Positions 25,811 to 37,516 of a stretch of DNA of 64,000 bases are shown one piece after another. This DNA comes from Calliopum simillimum (Eukaryota; Arthropoda; Insecta; Diptera; Lauxaniidae). The notes under the pieces are model-generated. The model saw only the letters and a list, made by a program, of their open reading frames with translations. It made no database searches and was not told where the DNA came from. The translations under genes were made by a program, and so were the position numbers. The first letter of the stretch is position 1. The number at the start of each line of letters is the position of its first letter. The stretch is from contig OX638369.1 of assembly GCA_951812925.1 (NCBI GenBank), forward strand, positions 29,190,392 to 29,254,391, given 5' to 3'.

Positions 25811-26842
25811 CATAAATGGTGTACACCATTTCAAAACGATCAAGATTTTTTTGATGACACCCGAATTGGCTATATATTGGCATAAGCAATAGGAGGATAG
25901 TGAGAAAAATTTAAAAAAATGGCGGAGATATGGGACTTTGAAATTTTAAAGTTATTTTTTTTTTTTTTGAGAAGCTTTAACTTTAGTTGCATTGATCCAA
26001 TTCTCAATTTTATGGTGTCAAAATAAAAACTAGCAAAAATAATATTTTTTTTTTATATAGTTTACACTGAAAATAAAATTTTTAATTGAGTTTCCCAAAA
26101 TACGTCATTTTTGATATTTTTAATTTTTCTTTCAAAAAAAGCTACAGGTGTGACTTACCAGTCCTTCAAAAATTGGAGTGGGCCTGCCAGTGGTTCTCCA
26201 GAAAACAATAAAATGTGGCTTCTACCGCAATTTTTCAATTCAGTTTTTTTGAATTTGAAATTTTTAATTACACGATAATTTGAATTTGAAAAAAGTGCGT
26301 TGGTACTTTCATTAGTGCTATACAAGCAAAACAACAGTCAATAAACTAACTTTTGAATTGAAAAAATGTACTAAATAATTGCGGATGATACCACATTTTA
26401 TTGTTTTTCTGGAGAACCACTGGCAGACCCGCTCCAATTTTTGAAGGACTGGTAAGTAACACCTGTAGCTTTTTTTGCAAGAAAAATAAAAAATATCAAA
26501 AATAACACATTTTGGGAAATTCAATTTAATTTTTTTTTTTTTTAGTGTAAACAATATAAAAAATTAAAAAAAAGTTTGTTAGTTTTTATTTTAAAGCCTT
26601 TTTCAAGACAAATCATTTGGCACCATAAAATTAAGAATTGGATAGATGCAACTAAAGTTAAAGCTTCTCAAAAAAAACTAACCTTAAAATTTCAAAGTCC
26701 CATATCTCCGCCATTTTTTTAAATTTTGAAAAAATATTTGGTAGTAATTTTTTTCACTATGCACCTATTGCTTGTGCCAATTTATAGTCAAGTCAGATTC
26801 CATGAACAAATTTCTTGATCGTTTACACATGGTTTACACCAA
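25811..26842. repeat. Foldback element 3 (~1.03 kb palindrome)
   Basis: The two halves are reverse complements around a centre near 26300. The ends carry GGTGTACACC (25818) and GGTTTACACC (26831), next to CGATCAAG / CTTGATCG. Inner matching blocks are ATGGCGGAGATATGGGACTT (25920) with its complement near 26697-26716, TAAAGTTGCATT-type sequence, and CCAGTGGTTCTCCAGAAAA (26189) with its complement near 26408-26426. No open frame of note is present; 26318-26554 (-) lies in the arm. A transcript across it would form long double-stranded RNA. Confidence 0.85.
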
Positions 26843-27098
26843 ATACCTTAGAATGAATGTGTCAAAAACTGAGCTTAGAATTTTTAAAAAATTTTTTTTG
26901 GTCATTTAGGGGTTGCTTGCGTTTTGGAAAAATTCATGGCTTAGTACTTTTCTTATCTCAAATGTTATTGAATGTACACCAATCTATCAGTGGGCCCTTT
27001 AGGTGACCGTTTTGGCCCCTTTTTGTAAAAAGAGAAAACTTATTGCGGCAATTGATGAAGAAAGGTCTTGTCCAAAATATATTTTCAACTTTTCATAA

Positions 27099-27236
27099 CA
27101 GGCCAACAAAAAAAAAAAAGTACCCTGCGCGAAAGATCAGACCACCTGAACTTTATGTTTTCGGGGTCGCTGAATCCAAATATGGTGAAAAATCGCGATC
27201 TTTCGCGCATGGTACTTTTTTTTTTTTGTGGGCCTG
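27099..27236. mobile_element. 138-bp MITE-like element with ~40-bp TIRs
   Basis: The left end (CAGGCCAAC, a 12-A run, GTACCCTGCGCGAAAGATC) is the reverse complement of the right end with two or three mismatches, and encloses a ~60-bp centre. It is inserted in the satellite-like repeats at 26960-28420. The plus-strand frame 27043-27249 that covers it is not a gene. Confidence 0.8.
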
Positions 27237-27370
27237 TGTAATCGACTGATGCAATAACATTTTTTTTCCAAAAATGGTCCTAAGGCGGTCACTTAGAAAG
27301 GTCGAAGACATGTCCAAAATATATTTTCGATTTTTAATTTTTTTGTTGTTTTGAACAGATAATGATTTAC

Positions 27371-27878
27371 GTTAACTAATTACAAAAAATCACGTGTCAA
27401 GTGTTTTGTGGTGTGCGCTTACTGTTCTGTGTTTTTGAGTAAAAACAACAACATTACAAAAGCAAGCCAAAATGCATAGGTAAAAAAACCAAAAAATTTT
27501 GTTGGTAGGTTGGTTTTCGATACGTTTCACCCATAACCATATGGGATCTTCAGTCGAATTCACCTACAAACCAAAAACTCGACCACGCATGCTTTATTAA
27601 TTTTTTGCATAGATTAGACGAGAATCACAGCAAAAATTCAATGCAGCATATGCAAAGTTCTAATTTTTTGTTTTTCCCCTGTTATGCATCGCCCCGCTGT
27701 TTGTAAGTCGTTGATATTATACTTTTCTTGCAAAGCGCCTACCAACAAAATTTTTTGGTTTTTTTACCTATGCATTTTGCCTTGTTTTTGTAATGTTGTT
27801 GTTTTTACTCGAAAACACAGAACAGTAAGCTCACACCACAAAACACTTGACACGTGATTTTGTGGTAGCTAGTTAATA
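27371..27878. repeat. Foldback element 4 (~508 bp)
   Basis: Left arm ~27371-27515 and right arm ~27738-27878 are reverse complements. Matching words include AATCACGTGTCAAGTGTTTT with its complement at ~27844-27862, AAAACAACAACATTACAAAA with its complement at ~27789-27808, and ACCAAAAAATTTTGTTGGTA with its complement at ~27741-27760. The loop of ~220 bp is unrelated. Non-coding. Confidence 0.85.
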
Positions 27879-28620
27879 TTTTCGATAATTTCTCATCAAT
27901 TGGTGCGACAAAAACTTTTTGCAAAAATAAGCCAAAAACTGTTACTATGAGGGGTCAGAGACACCTTTGTTCCTGTACAAAAAATATTTTCGGATTTTCT
28001 TCATCAATTGCTGCGATAAAAGCTTTTCACAAAAAAGGACCCAAAAAGTTTTACAAAAATTGGCCTAAAACGGTCACTTAGCGGAATCGAAAAAATGTCC
28101 AAAATTTATTTTCCACATTTCCTAATCAAGTGGAGCAATAAAAACTTTTTACAAAAATAGGCCAAAAAGGGTCACTTAAAGGGGTCGGTGGCACCTCTGG
28201 TTATGTCCAAAATATATTATCGATCTTCCCTCATCGATTGGGGCAGTAAAATTTATATACAAAAATTGGCCCAAAAAGTTATCCTTAACCCTTTCAGACC
28301 CCCAGTATACGATCGTGTTATCTAACTTAAACGCGTCATAAAAACTTCAAATTTTTAATTTTCGGAGACACATCTGGTCATATCTAAAATATATTTTCGA
28401 ACTTTCCCCATCGATTGGTGCGCATGGTATTAACTTACGTCACTTTTTACTCAGTGATACATTCAATATCACTTCTGTACTAAAAAGCATTCATTTTACT
28501 TACTTCAACTCCAAAATATTCGTGAGTACATTCGATGATACTACTGCACTCACTCCAGTTTGAAAATAGTCGAAGACACTACTGCACTAACGCAGAGTGC
28601 AATTTTTTTTGGGTGGAGCA

Positions 28621-29050
28621 TTTATTCATTCACTTTCATTCATTCATTCATTCATTCTTTCATTCATTCATTCATTCATTCATTCATTCATTCATTCATT
28701 CATTCATTCATTTAATCATTCATTCATTCATTCATTCATTCATTCATTCATTCATTCATTCATTCGTTCATTCATTCATTCATTCATTCATTCATTCATT
28801 CATTCATTCATTCATTCATTCATTCATTCATTCATTCATTCATTCATTCATTCATTCATTCATTCATTCATTCATTCATTCATTCATTCATTCATTCATT
28901 CATTCATTCATTCATTCATTCATTCATTCATTCATTCATTCATTCATTCATTCATTCATTCATTCATTCATTCATTCATTCATTCATTCATTCATTCATT
29001 CATTCATTCATTCATTCATTCATTCATTCGTTCATTTGTTCATTCATTCA
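28621..29050. repeat. Tetranucleotide array (TTCA)n, ~105 copies
   Basis: About 430 bp of TTCA/CATT repeat with a handful of variants (CTTT near 28655, TTAATC near 28712, CGTT near 28765 and 29029). All plus-strand frames stay open across it, giving apparent (Phe-Ile-His-Ser)n proteins that are repeat artefacts. A faint echo (CATTCATTCAATC) is at ~29490-29505. Confidence 0.95.
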
Positions 29051-31043
29051 ATCATATCAACGTTCTTTATTATGTACGCTACTGAAGTAGTGTGCAATAG
29101 TGTCACAAAAAAATAAATGCTTTCATACATTTTGTCACAAGCTCTTAATGAAATCACCAAAATTATATTTTTCTTGATGACCTTAACTTTTAAATCCTCT
29201 TTTTACGGGTCTCTCGTACCCATTTTTAAGAAACTGAGTAATAATGAAGTATTCTAAAAAAATTTCACAATGGGTCATCAAAAGCAAAAATGCTTGAAGC
29301 CAAAAATGTAATAAAAATTGTTAAATATCAAAAAATTTATTTTTAATCAGTCTAATAACAACGTGTGTATGAATCATTGCATACATGTATGTATGTGAAT
29401 TTGTCATCTCACGTACTTTATGCATACGACTGTGTCATTTACTTTTGCTAATTTAGGTAGCACTTTCCTCCTTCGATCATCATCATCATTCAACCATTCA
29501 TTCAATCCAATCAACTTCATTTGGCAACACCAAAATTGACATTTGACGTAGGTAGTAGATTTGTGATTTGTTTGTCATTTGATGTGAATGATGTAATGAA
29601 TTTAATTTTATTTGGTTTAATTTGGATTAATTTCAGAATATTGCATTAGTTTTCTTGCGTGTAGTTAATCAATTTTTATATATTTTGTCAGTCAAAATTC
29701 AGCACATGCCATCAAGCAGCATATATTCATGATTAAATGACTTGGGAATTCAGTTTTTATGCCCCTTAACTCTGTCTGTTTCCTCTTTAACATAACAGAA
29801 TCTAATAAAGCCAATCTAAACTTATACCGATTGCTGGATTTTATTACAAAATTTCATTCCTTTTTACATTAAATTTAACAACTTTCCAACTATTTTACAT
29901 ACATGAACTAATTATGAAACTTCAAGCATATAAAGAGCCCTTTAAAATTTTTTTCCCCATTTTTTTTCTAGCGATAAAACTCAACGTTCAAAGTTTCTTT
30001 TCAAAATTATTTAAGCTAAAATGGCGCAAAACTTTATGGCACAATTTAAGGGAACGCTTTTGACCCAATTAAATCCATTTAACTGCTTTTAATTGCATCC
30101 TTAATTTTGCCCCAAATTTGTGTTGCGCATTCTTGTGCTAACATTTTTTTTTTCTCCATATTAATTTCAATGTTGCTTTTGATGTTAAGTGTATTATGTG
30201 CTCAATGTAGGACTAATTTTTTTATTTTTTTTTTTTTTTTTTTTTCTTTTTTTCTTAACTAACCCGCCCAAACAAATAAAGGCGTTGAGTTTTTGCTAAA
30301 TTTATTTTTTCTTCTACTTATTTTGTCAAATCTTATAAAAGACAGACCACTTACATGAGCAGTAGGTTCTTTTACTCAACTTTTTTCTAGTTCTCTCTGT
30401 TGTTTCCTAACATATGTATGTACTTACATATTGTTATCGTTACATGTTTTTGATGTTTAACAGAAACCAAATGAACCGCAAAATATTACAATTTCTATTT
30501 AATAAGTCAAGCATACACTTGTGTTTGTGTGTGTGTGAAAGGCAGAGGGTACGTGTCTGTGCGAGTTTATATGCACGTGTGTCAAATTACATGAGTAATT
30601 GTGGCTAGGGTGCTTTTTCAATATAACAAAAGAAAAAAATAATAAATAATATTTGAGTTTTTCATGAAGTTAACATGACGTATAAGTGACATTTAATTAC
30701 ATTACTCAATAGAAACACAGTTTTAAAAAGAACGTGTTGTTAATTTCAAATTAAAAGTAAATTTTATGATACCTAAAGTTCCAATGAATTTGAAATTATT
30801 TGTAAAATAGGTTAAATTAAGGAGGAAATCAAAGTTTTCATAAATTTTTTCCTTTATAATTTTTACAGTCAATACTGGGACGTAACAAATCTGAAGTCAT
30901 ACTCTTTACAGAAATATACTACAGACCATCATCCTTATGTTTGCAACAGCTACAGTTTTCTTTAAGTTTCTTAACTTAATACCTAAAATTATGTTCAACA
31001 TGACGTATGAGGAACATTTAATTGCTTTACTTGATACATAAAC
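29051..31043. other. No gene seen; two copies of the recurrent CGTATGAG-type motif
   Basis: AT-rich non-coding DNA. A segment near 29215-29310 resembles 19080-19245 (both contain a GGTCAYCAA block followed by AAAATGCTT). The motif with core CATGACGTATGAG is present at ~30672-30708 and ~30993-31035, the two best-matched copies, only 0.3 kb apart. TG-rich microsatellite patches are near 30520. Confidence 0.55.
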
Positions 31044-32204
31044 CGCGACCTTAGAACAAGAGGGTTCTATCTACACTCACATCACTTTCGAGAAATCTAT
31101 GTTTGAATATTTCGTGTAGCATAACTTTTATGAATTGATTTTAATCACAATTTATTTATATTGCAAGCATTTGAGTGTCGCGAGGATTTCATTGATACTA
31201 AAATAATTAAATTAAGTTGTCTAATGAATAAGGAATTTAAGCTTAAAAAAATCGATAGAACTTTGTTGCTAAACGATAAGGTACTTGAAATTGGGAAACA
31301 AAGTTCTAACTGCCAGATAGAACTTTGTGTTTCTTTGTGTTTCTGTAAGACTTTTTTTTTTATTCAGATAGAACTTTGTGTTTCTGTAAGAGAGCAGGCA
31401 AATTAGTTAAAATCATGTAATTTTGTTAAACAAGCCCCGATTTTGAGCCGACATGGCTTTTCTTGTTAGTAAATGGACTTACAAAAAACCTAGACTTAAG
31501 ATGAATGCAGTTTTTGGAAGATGGTCGAAAAAGGGTTTTTGAAAAATTGACATACTTTTATGTATCATTTAAAGCGAGTATAACTTTTTAAAGAAAAATC
31601 ACACAAGACCAGTTTGTAGCTCATTTTGAAGACAAAGTACTAAAATGTTGCATTCAATAAAAAAGAGTTAAACAATTTTAAACGTCTCTTACACAACCTC
31701 AAGGTTGTAGGATATCTCAGAAACCATATAAGATATAGAAACACTGATGCCAGACTCGAATTCAGCGTTGGCAAGTTTATCGAAAACGACTATTTTTGAT
31801 TCGAATTCTTCAATTTTCCAAAATCGTTTTTCGACTTTTTTTCAAAAATTGCATAAATTATAAGTGTTGGTTTTTTCTAAGTTCAATTACTAACAAAATG
31901 AGCCATGTCGGCTCGAAATCGGGGCGTGTTTAACAAAATTTCACGATTTTATCTAATTTGCCTGCTCTCTTACAGAAGCACAATGTTCTATCTGGCAGTT
32001 AGAACTTTGTAAAATTAATTTTAATTTGAATACGTTCAGACAGAACCTTGTGCATCTCAATTTCATTAATTATCTCAGAAACCATACGAGATAGAAATAT
32101 TTGAGTAGCGGTAATCGAACGAACGTGGTCTATTTAGAACGAGGCAATATATAACTCAATTTCACAAAAAATGTCAGTTAGAACCCTGTTGTTCTAAGGT
32201 CGCG
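31044..32204. repeat. Foldback element 5 (~1.16 kb palindrome)
   Basis: The outer ends are CGCGACCTTAGAACAAGAGG (31044) and its near complement ending at 32204. The inner arms match strongly: AACTGCCAGATAGAACTTTG (31308) with ~31988-32007, GTAAGAGAGCAGGCAAATTA (31386) with ~31960-31978, and CGATTTTGAGCCGACATGGC (31438) with ~31903-31923. The centre is near 31650. Within the left arm an AGAACTTTGTGTTTCT block is tandemly repeated. The plus-strand frame 31161-31406 lies in this arm and is not a gene. Confidence 0.85.
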
Positions 32205-32339
32205 AAACATATTTTATTTCTATGTTTTGAAGTATAGTTGAGTGGAGTGAAAATTAATATGTATCGGATTTCGGGTACGGTACATGTTTTTGCGTCATCA
32301 GTTTTTTCGGATTTTTTTTTTTTTCGGTCCCCCATAGGA

Positions 32340-32757
32340 AAAAATGAAAATGTTTTCTCTTTTTTTTGTATTTTCTACTCGTTTCATGACTTTTAACAAT
32401 AGTTTAGTGAAAAAAAAAAAATTTTCACCTTTGGTGCCAGAACCAAAACTTAAAAAAAAATATAGTTTTTTTCTTGTTTTCTACACGTTTTCTGACTTTT
32501 CACGACATTTTAGTGTGATAAAATTTTTTTCACCCCAAAGGTGCCTCCTCCTTGGATGTCGGAACCAAAAAATTAAAAATTTTTGTTTTTTCGTGTTTTC
32601 AACGCATTTACTAACTTTTTACGATATTTTAGTGGAAACAAATTTTTTCACCCAAGGGTTGGTGTCGGAACCAAATATTTAAAAAAAAAAATCGTTTTTT
32701 TTCATGTTTTTTACACGTCTACTGACTTTTAACGACATTTCAGTGTGATAAAATGAA
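32340..32757. repeat. Four-copy ~112-bp tandem repeat
   Basis: Copies start near 32350, 32462, 32580 and 32692. Each has a T-rich lead, a TTTCTACACGTTT-like block, CTGACTTTTAACGACATTT, AGTGTGATAAAATTTTTT, and CACCC…GGTGTCGGAACCAAA. The open frame 32344-32682 spans them but reads different repeats in one frame and has no domain. Confidence 0.75.
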
Positions 32758-32959
32758 TTAAATATCATATCACTGAAAATATTTAACGGCCATGGAAGAG
32801 ATTTGGTAAATGTTTAAAGAGTATTAGGATAATGTTGAAGGAAAAAATGGGCGATGCAATGAGATTTGGTACTCTCTGTACTACATAGAGAAGGTGTAGC
32901 AAGACACACCGGGAAATGCTAGCTTATGCTTAAAGTAAACACATTGTGAATAAATAGTA

Positions 32960-33847
32960 GGGTAAGTGAGGGAAATATGGACCACCCATCTTTCTTTTTT
33001 AAATAAAACCCAAAATACATAAAACAAAACAATTAATTTTATGTCATTCAGTAAAGGAAACAATTAACCTTTATTCTGATTCACTTTTAGATAAATACCT
33101 CATCAGGATAAAGAAAAAAAATTTAAAAACTGAAAATACTCAAAATGAAGATAAAAAAAAAGTGAAGTGTAATATGAACCATATAGTCCATTTGGTACAG
33201 AAGTTGCATATAAAAATGTCACTTCCACATTTGGCACATTTTTCATGACTCCAAGAAAGTAAGATTACACATTCAACCCAAAGTTCGCCTTGTCGATCTT
33301 CTGAGTAAAGGGTATTACATTATATGCATTTTTTATGATTTTTTCCCTTTGTAGTTAACGAATTACATATAATGACCATCAGACTCGTCATGAAAACTGC
33401 AACTAGATTCCCCATCTGAAAAATATGATAAATACATTTGTTTTTGAGGCTTTTTGCTTTTGCGGTCCATATTACCCACAGCACATGTTGGTGAAATAAA
33501 TGGTTTTTTTTATCAAAAACTCTTTTGGTTAATGAACTAATTTGTGCTAATATATTATAAATGGTATTCACTGACTTTATATAATTAACCATTTATTTAA
33601 AAACACGATGTCTTTAAAGTGAAGTAAAGAAATATACTCTCTAGAAAAAAATTATCACTGATCTTTTTTTTAGAAAAATCAACTTTACAGAAACAAGCGA
33701 CTTCACCCAACGCTAAAATCGCCCTATTATAAGCTTGAGGTATTAGCGTTAAGTTTGAACATGAATAACGGTGAATCCTATGTATGCAGTGGGAAATAAC
33801 CGTGTGGTCCATATTACCCGCGTAGTCCATATTTCCCTACCTTACCC
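32960..33847. mobile_element. TA-flanked TIR element, family M2 (~888 bp)
   Basis: The left end GGGTAAGTGAGGGAAATATG (then GACCAC) is matched by the right end in reverse complement (GGGTAAGGTAGGGAAATATG then GACTAC). Both ends are bordered by TA (32958-32959 and 33848-33849), consistent with a TA target duplication as in the Tc1/mariner superfamily. Copies of the end motif, GTCCATATTACCC, recur inside at ~33464 and ~33804. Three short minus-strand frames inside have no transposase motif, so the element is probably non-autonomous. Confidence 0.75.
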
Positions 33848-33849
33848 TA

Positions 33850-34688
33850 ATATTTGGAAGTCCTAAAAGAATAAAAATTTCTTGAAAAACTGTAAAACTT
33901 TTCATTTCTAATTATAGAACAAAAACTTTGTATCTTTTTCTCACCAAAATTGTTACTTAAGTTAAGTTCAAGCTTAATAAAGCACTATTTGTAAGTTACC
34001 AATAATAAAGCCACCCTAATTTTTGCAATTATGTGTACGTTTCTGTTGCTGAATTGCATGCTGTTTACTGTCATAAAGTTAAGCAAAAATATTGTATTAT
34101 ATTACTATGTATACAGCACTTATTTTCTTCACAAGTTTAATAAACTTTTTTTGTCTATTTTGTTAAATTTTTTTATCTAGAGCCTTGTGGCTGTTTTTTT
34201 ATACCCACAAAAGCAAACAAAAAAAGAACAAAAATGACTTACTTTATAACAATTTTTTAAAATTTTTTGCGCAAGAAATATTTCTCTTGTATTTTTATTT
34301 CAAATTAGCTGCTCTGTTTTACTAAAAATACTATATATAGCTTGAAAAAATTCTTAGAAAATTGCCCTAAATGAGTTTCCATTTTTTTTTTTTTTTTTGT
34401 TTTGCAAATTTAATTTTTTTCTGTATTTTTTTTATATTTTTTGTAACTTTGTAAAATTTTTATGCAAATACTTTTCGCTTTTTTTATAATTTAATCGAGT
34501 TATGCAAAGGCATTTTTGCGTTTTCTATGCGTGAAGCAGCCATTGTGGAATAAATGTTGCCAATATTGATGAGACGCGTGGCTCTATGCTTAACGATTTG
34601 GTCAATGAGATTTAATTTGGTTCGTCGACAAAATTCTCAGGAAAATTTAATAAAGAATTATAAAATTTTTTTTTACATTATTTACACG
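33850..34688. other. No gene seen
   Basis: AT-rich DNA with long T runs (e.g. 34382-34400). No repeat pair, RNA gene or splice-bounded frame was found. Confidence 0.5.
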
Positions 34689-34690
34689 TA

Positions 34691-34884
34691 GAGAAGAACG
34701 GGGCAATGTCGTGCACTCAACTTTGACATGCTCGTAAAGCCGTACATCTCAAGCGAATGCGACGAGTAAGCATCCGATCGAAAGATAATTTCGTTGGTTA
34801 CATTCATGTGTAACAACATTTGTGTAGCGAGAAATTGTGTTTGTGTAAGTCAAAAAAAAAAAAATGTGCACGACATTACCCCCC
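34691..34884. mobile_element. Family M3 element, partial copy
   Basis: This ~194-bp segment is nearly the same as the left part of the M3 element at 35044-35225 (about 90% by eye), starting after TA with GAGAAGAACGGGGCAATGTC. It ends in the inverted end motif GTGCACGACATTACCCC. It may be a short internal-deletion derivative or the left half of a second element. Confidence 0.7.
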
Positions 34885-35043
34885 TCAAAATTTGTGGGGA
34901 AATGTCGGGCATTGTTTTCCGAGTATAGTAAAGGTATCAAAATGTGTGAGAAATGATAGGTAGTGGTTCTATTAGGGGAGATTTAGCATTATCATGTATT
35001 TATTCATTATTATACAAGTGTGAAGTACATAATATGTTGTGTA

Positions 35044-35589
35044 GAGTAGAACGGGGCAATGTCGTGCACTCAACTTTGACATGCTCGTAAAGCCGTACAT
35101 CTTAAGCGAATGCAACGAGTAAGCATCCGATCGAAAGATAATTTCATTGGTTACATCCATGTGTAACAACACTTGTGTAGCAAAAAATTGTGGTTGTGTA
35201 TGTGAATGTGCACGACATTACCCCAATGGTCGTTTTAAAGGTCAACTTCGATAACTCGGTGAAGCCCAAATTTTTTTTCGAAAACCAAATACTTCTTTTC
35301 TTTGGCAGGATATTTCGTTTCAGAAAACACTTACCTGGTATATTTTCCCGCAAGGAAAATAATTTTTCTGACCGGATGAAAAAACACTTTTATCGTCCCG
35401 AAAGCGTGCGTTTTGAAAAAAAGGTGACTCTGTAGAGACGAACTGGTGAAAATTGCTAGTATTATATGCATAAGCTCAGTAGGTCAGCAGGTCCCTACCT
35501 TACGAACAGTTGGTAAATCATTCAATTCTTTGGTCTTAAACAGCCAGTGCACGACATTACCCCCTGCACGACATTACCCCGTTCTACTC
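35044..35589. mobile_element. TA-flanked TIR element, family M3 (~546 bp)
   Basis: The left end GAGTAGAACGGGGCAATGTC (then GTGCAC) is matched by the inverted right end, bordered by TA at 35042-35043 and 35590-35591. The end motif GTGCACGACATTACCCC occurs at ~35207, ~35548 and, abutting the right end, again at ~35566, so the subterminal region has repeated binding-site-like copies. Short open frames on both strands (35144-35353, 35190-35435) have no transposase motif. Likely non-autonomous. Confidence 0.8.
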
Positions 35590-35591
35590 TA

Positions 35592-36810
35592 TATCATGCA
35601 ATGAAATTAAATTTTTGTCTTAACTTAGCATACAGCATAAAATTTAAATGGATGCATTTATGTTCAGAAAATTTATCAAACACAAAAGTTTTTATAAACT
35701 TATTTTTTCTTATTTTATATGAAGGCACTTACGTGTTTGTATATGTATGTTTAATGTCAAAATTCTCAAAGCATTTTGTTTAAAAATTTAATCTTGCCTT
35801 CATAATATTTCTAAAACTCGAATTTTTCTAAAGGTTCACTTTAAGTTCTCTCATATGAACTTCACATTTCGTTAACTGAAAAATATGATTAGAGTATGAC
35901 TTTTATGACGCACTGTTTAGTTCATTTTATTTTCACTTTAACGAGCTGCTTGAGAAATTCTCAAAAATATTATCAAAAAATCAAACATAACTCTATTCCA
36001 CACTATGATTCAGCAATTTGCGCCAATGAGCATCACTGTTATTTTCATTGCTTAGAGCACATTATTAATTTTGATAGTGATAAATCTATGCAATGAAGCG
36101 TTTGAAACACAAGACACCGAAAAAAATCTAAATATATTAGTGGACTACTTTGCCATACTTACATTTTTACATCCTTTACCAAAATTCATAAAAAAACTCG
36201 AAAGTTTTAAAATTTTGGTTGGACATATGAGTAACATTTACAAAGTGAATAAGGAAAAAAGAGTTCTTAACCGGAAAACAACAGTAAACTGGTGTAGTTA
36301 TTAATCAAAACTTATGTGCCAGCAAAAATTTATCGTGAAGTTTGGCAAAAAAACTTTCAAGACCAACCCCAATACTTAATGCCCAAAGCCAAGACCTAAA
36401 ATCAATTTCAAAACCAATACCAAGACTCGATGTTCAAGATCAAGACGGCTCCCAGAAATAATGCCATACGCACAAAAACAAAGGACATAATATTAATGAA
36501 AAATTTATTATTTCTAACGAAAAAATTCATCGAATATGAGCCGAGTACAGCATTCATTGATTATAAGTATTTTCAATCATACGTTAAACAACGCATACGT
36601 ACGCTTATGAATTATTCCTAAAATGTAAGAACTTTTCTTAAAATCTAAGAACAAAATTCGTAAATTTTTTTTTATGAATCATTTTTAAAACGTAAGAACA
36701 CGTGCATAAACTCAAAGAACGAAATTCAAAAAAATTTTTTTTTTTTTTCAAAACAAAAAAATTCAAACTTTTAAAATACAAATTTTACACAAAAACGTAA
36801 GAAGAGTCTG
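35592..36810. other. No gene seen
   Basis: AT-rich DNA with several small frames (35896-36096, 36071-36304, 36430-36621) that lack domains. From ~36610 the sequence contains repeated TTCTTAAAATCTAAGAAC-like palindromes that return at ~37325-37430, which suggests a repeat on both sides of 36810-37320. Confidence 0.45.
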
Positions 36811-36893
36811 TAGCGTATGTGATAAGGAGCCGGTAATATTTCTCTGCGATTCGGTTCCCGGGCTCGAACCCCAATGCGGGTGAAAGTTTTTTT
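36811..36893 (+). mobile_element. tRNA-like SINE head (A box, B box, T run)
   Basis: TAGCGTATGTGATAAGG (36811) resembles a Pol III A box and GGCTCGAACCC (36861-36871) fits the B-box consensus GGTTCGANTCC at all but one position, 50 bases further on. A run of seven T follows at ~36887, which would end a Pol III transcript. No full cloverleaf with acceptor stem could be drawn, so this is not called a functional tRNA gene. Confidence 0.4.
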
Positions 36894-37516
36894 ATTATAA
36901 TTTTTTATTTTTTTTATTAGGAGAACGCTCATGTTCCAATACCAAGGACATACAATAATAAAATGAAGTAGTGCGTCTTAAAGCAAATAAGCGCTTGATG
37001 CTGGAGAAAGCTTTTTGAAGCGCTATTGTCCCATTGGAAAAATAAATACTTACCATAGCATGAAACTATGCTTAGGAGTTCCAAGAGAATACATAGCATG
37101 ATGCTAAAAGCGACATAGAAAGGAACTTTCAACAATACTATATTTCAAATTTAGCATAAACCAGTCTAGAACCAAAAGGTGTAGATGAAATACAACCTAA
37201 AAATAACATTTTAAGTTGATGAAACTTTTTCTAAAAATTTATGAACGTTTCTTTAATTTTATGTAAACATACATAAAATATTTGATCTGTAGTTTTATGA
37301 AACGTCTTACGCGTACGAAAAAGTTCTTAAAATTTAAGAACGGAATTTCATAAAAAAATTCTTCATAGAAAAATATTTATGAATTCATGTTCTTACGATT
37401 AATGAATAGTTCTTAAAATCAAAAAGTTTTAATGTAAAATTTCTATTTGAAAATCAATGAATTTTGATGTATGAATGCCGTTCATAAATATTATGTTCAA
37501 TATTTTTTTGTGTGTA

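Larger units (their letters stand above)
26960..28420. repeat. Degenerate ~120-150 bp satellite-like repeats
   Basis: Blocks recur in order across this region: CATCGATTG/CATCAATTG, GCRATAAAA, TTTTACAAAAATWGGCC, AAAARGGTCACTTA, GTCCAAAATATATTTTCGA. Copies can be followed at about 27030-27095, 27245-27345, 27890-27990, 27995-28120, 28125-28225 and 28228-28410. The array is broken by two insertions, the small TIR element at 27099-27236 and foldback 4 at 27371-27878. It has no coding capacity. Confidence 0.6.

Noticed and set aside
28285..28320. Third piggyBac-like end (TTAACCCTTTCAGACCCCC)
   Set aside because: Only one end was found; no inverted partner with TTAA was seen nearby.
28535..29116. 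Open frames of 193 and 162 codons reading (Phe-Ile-His-Ser)n
   Set aside because: They come from the (TTCA)n array, which is open in all plus frames; no splice sites or conserved flanks.
36811..36893. Functional tRNA gene
   Set aside because: No acceptor stem or anticodon arm could be paired; the boxes fit a SINE head better.
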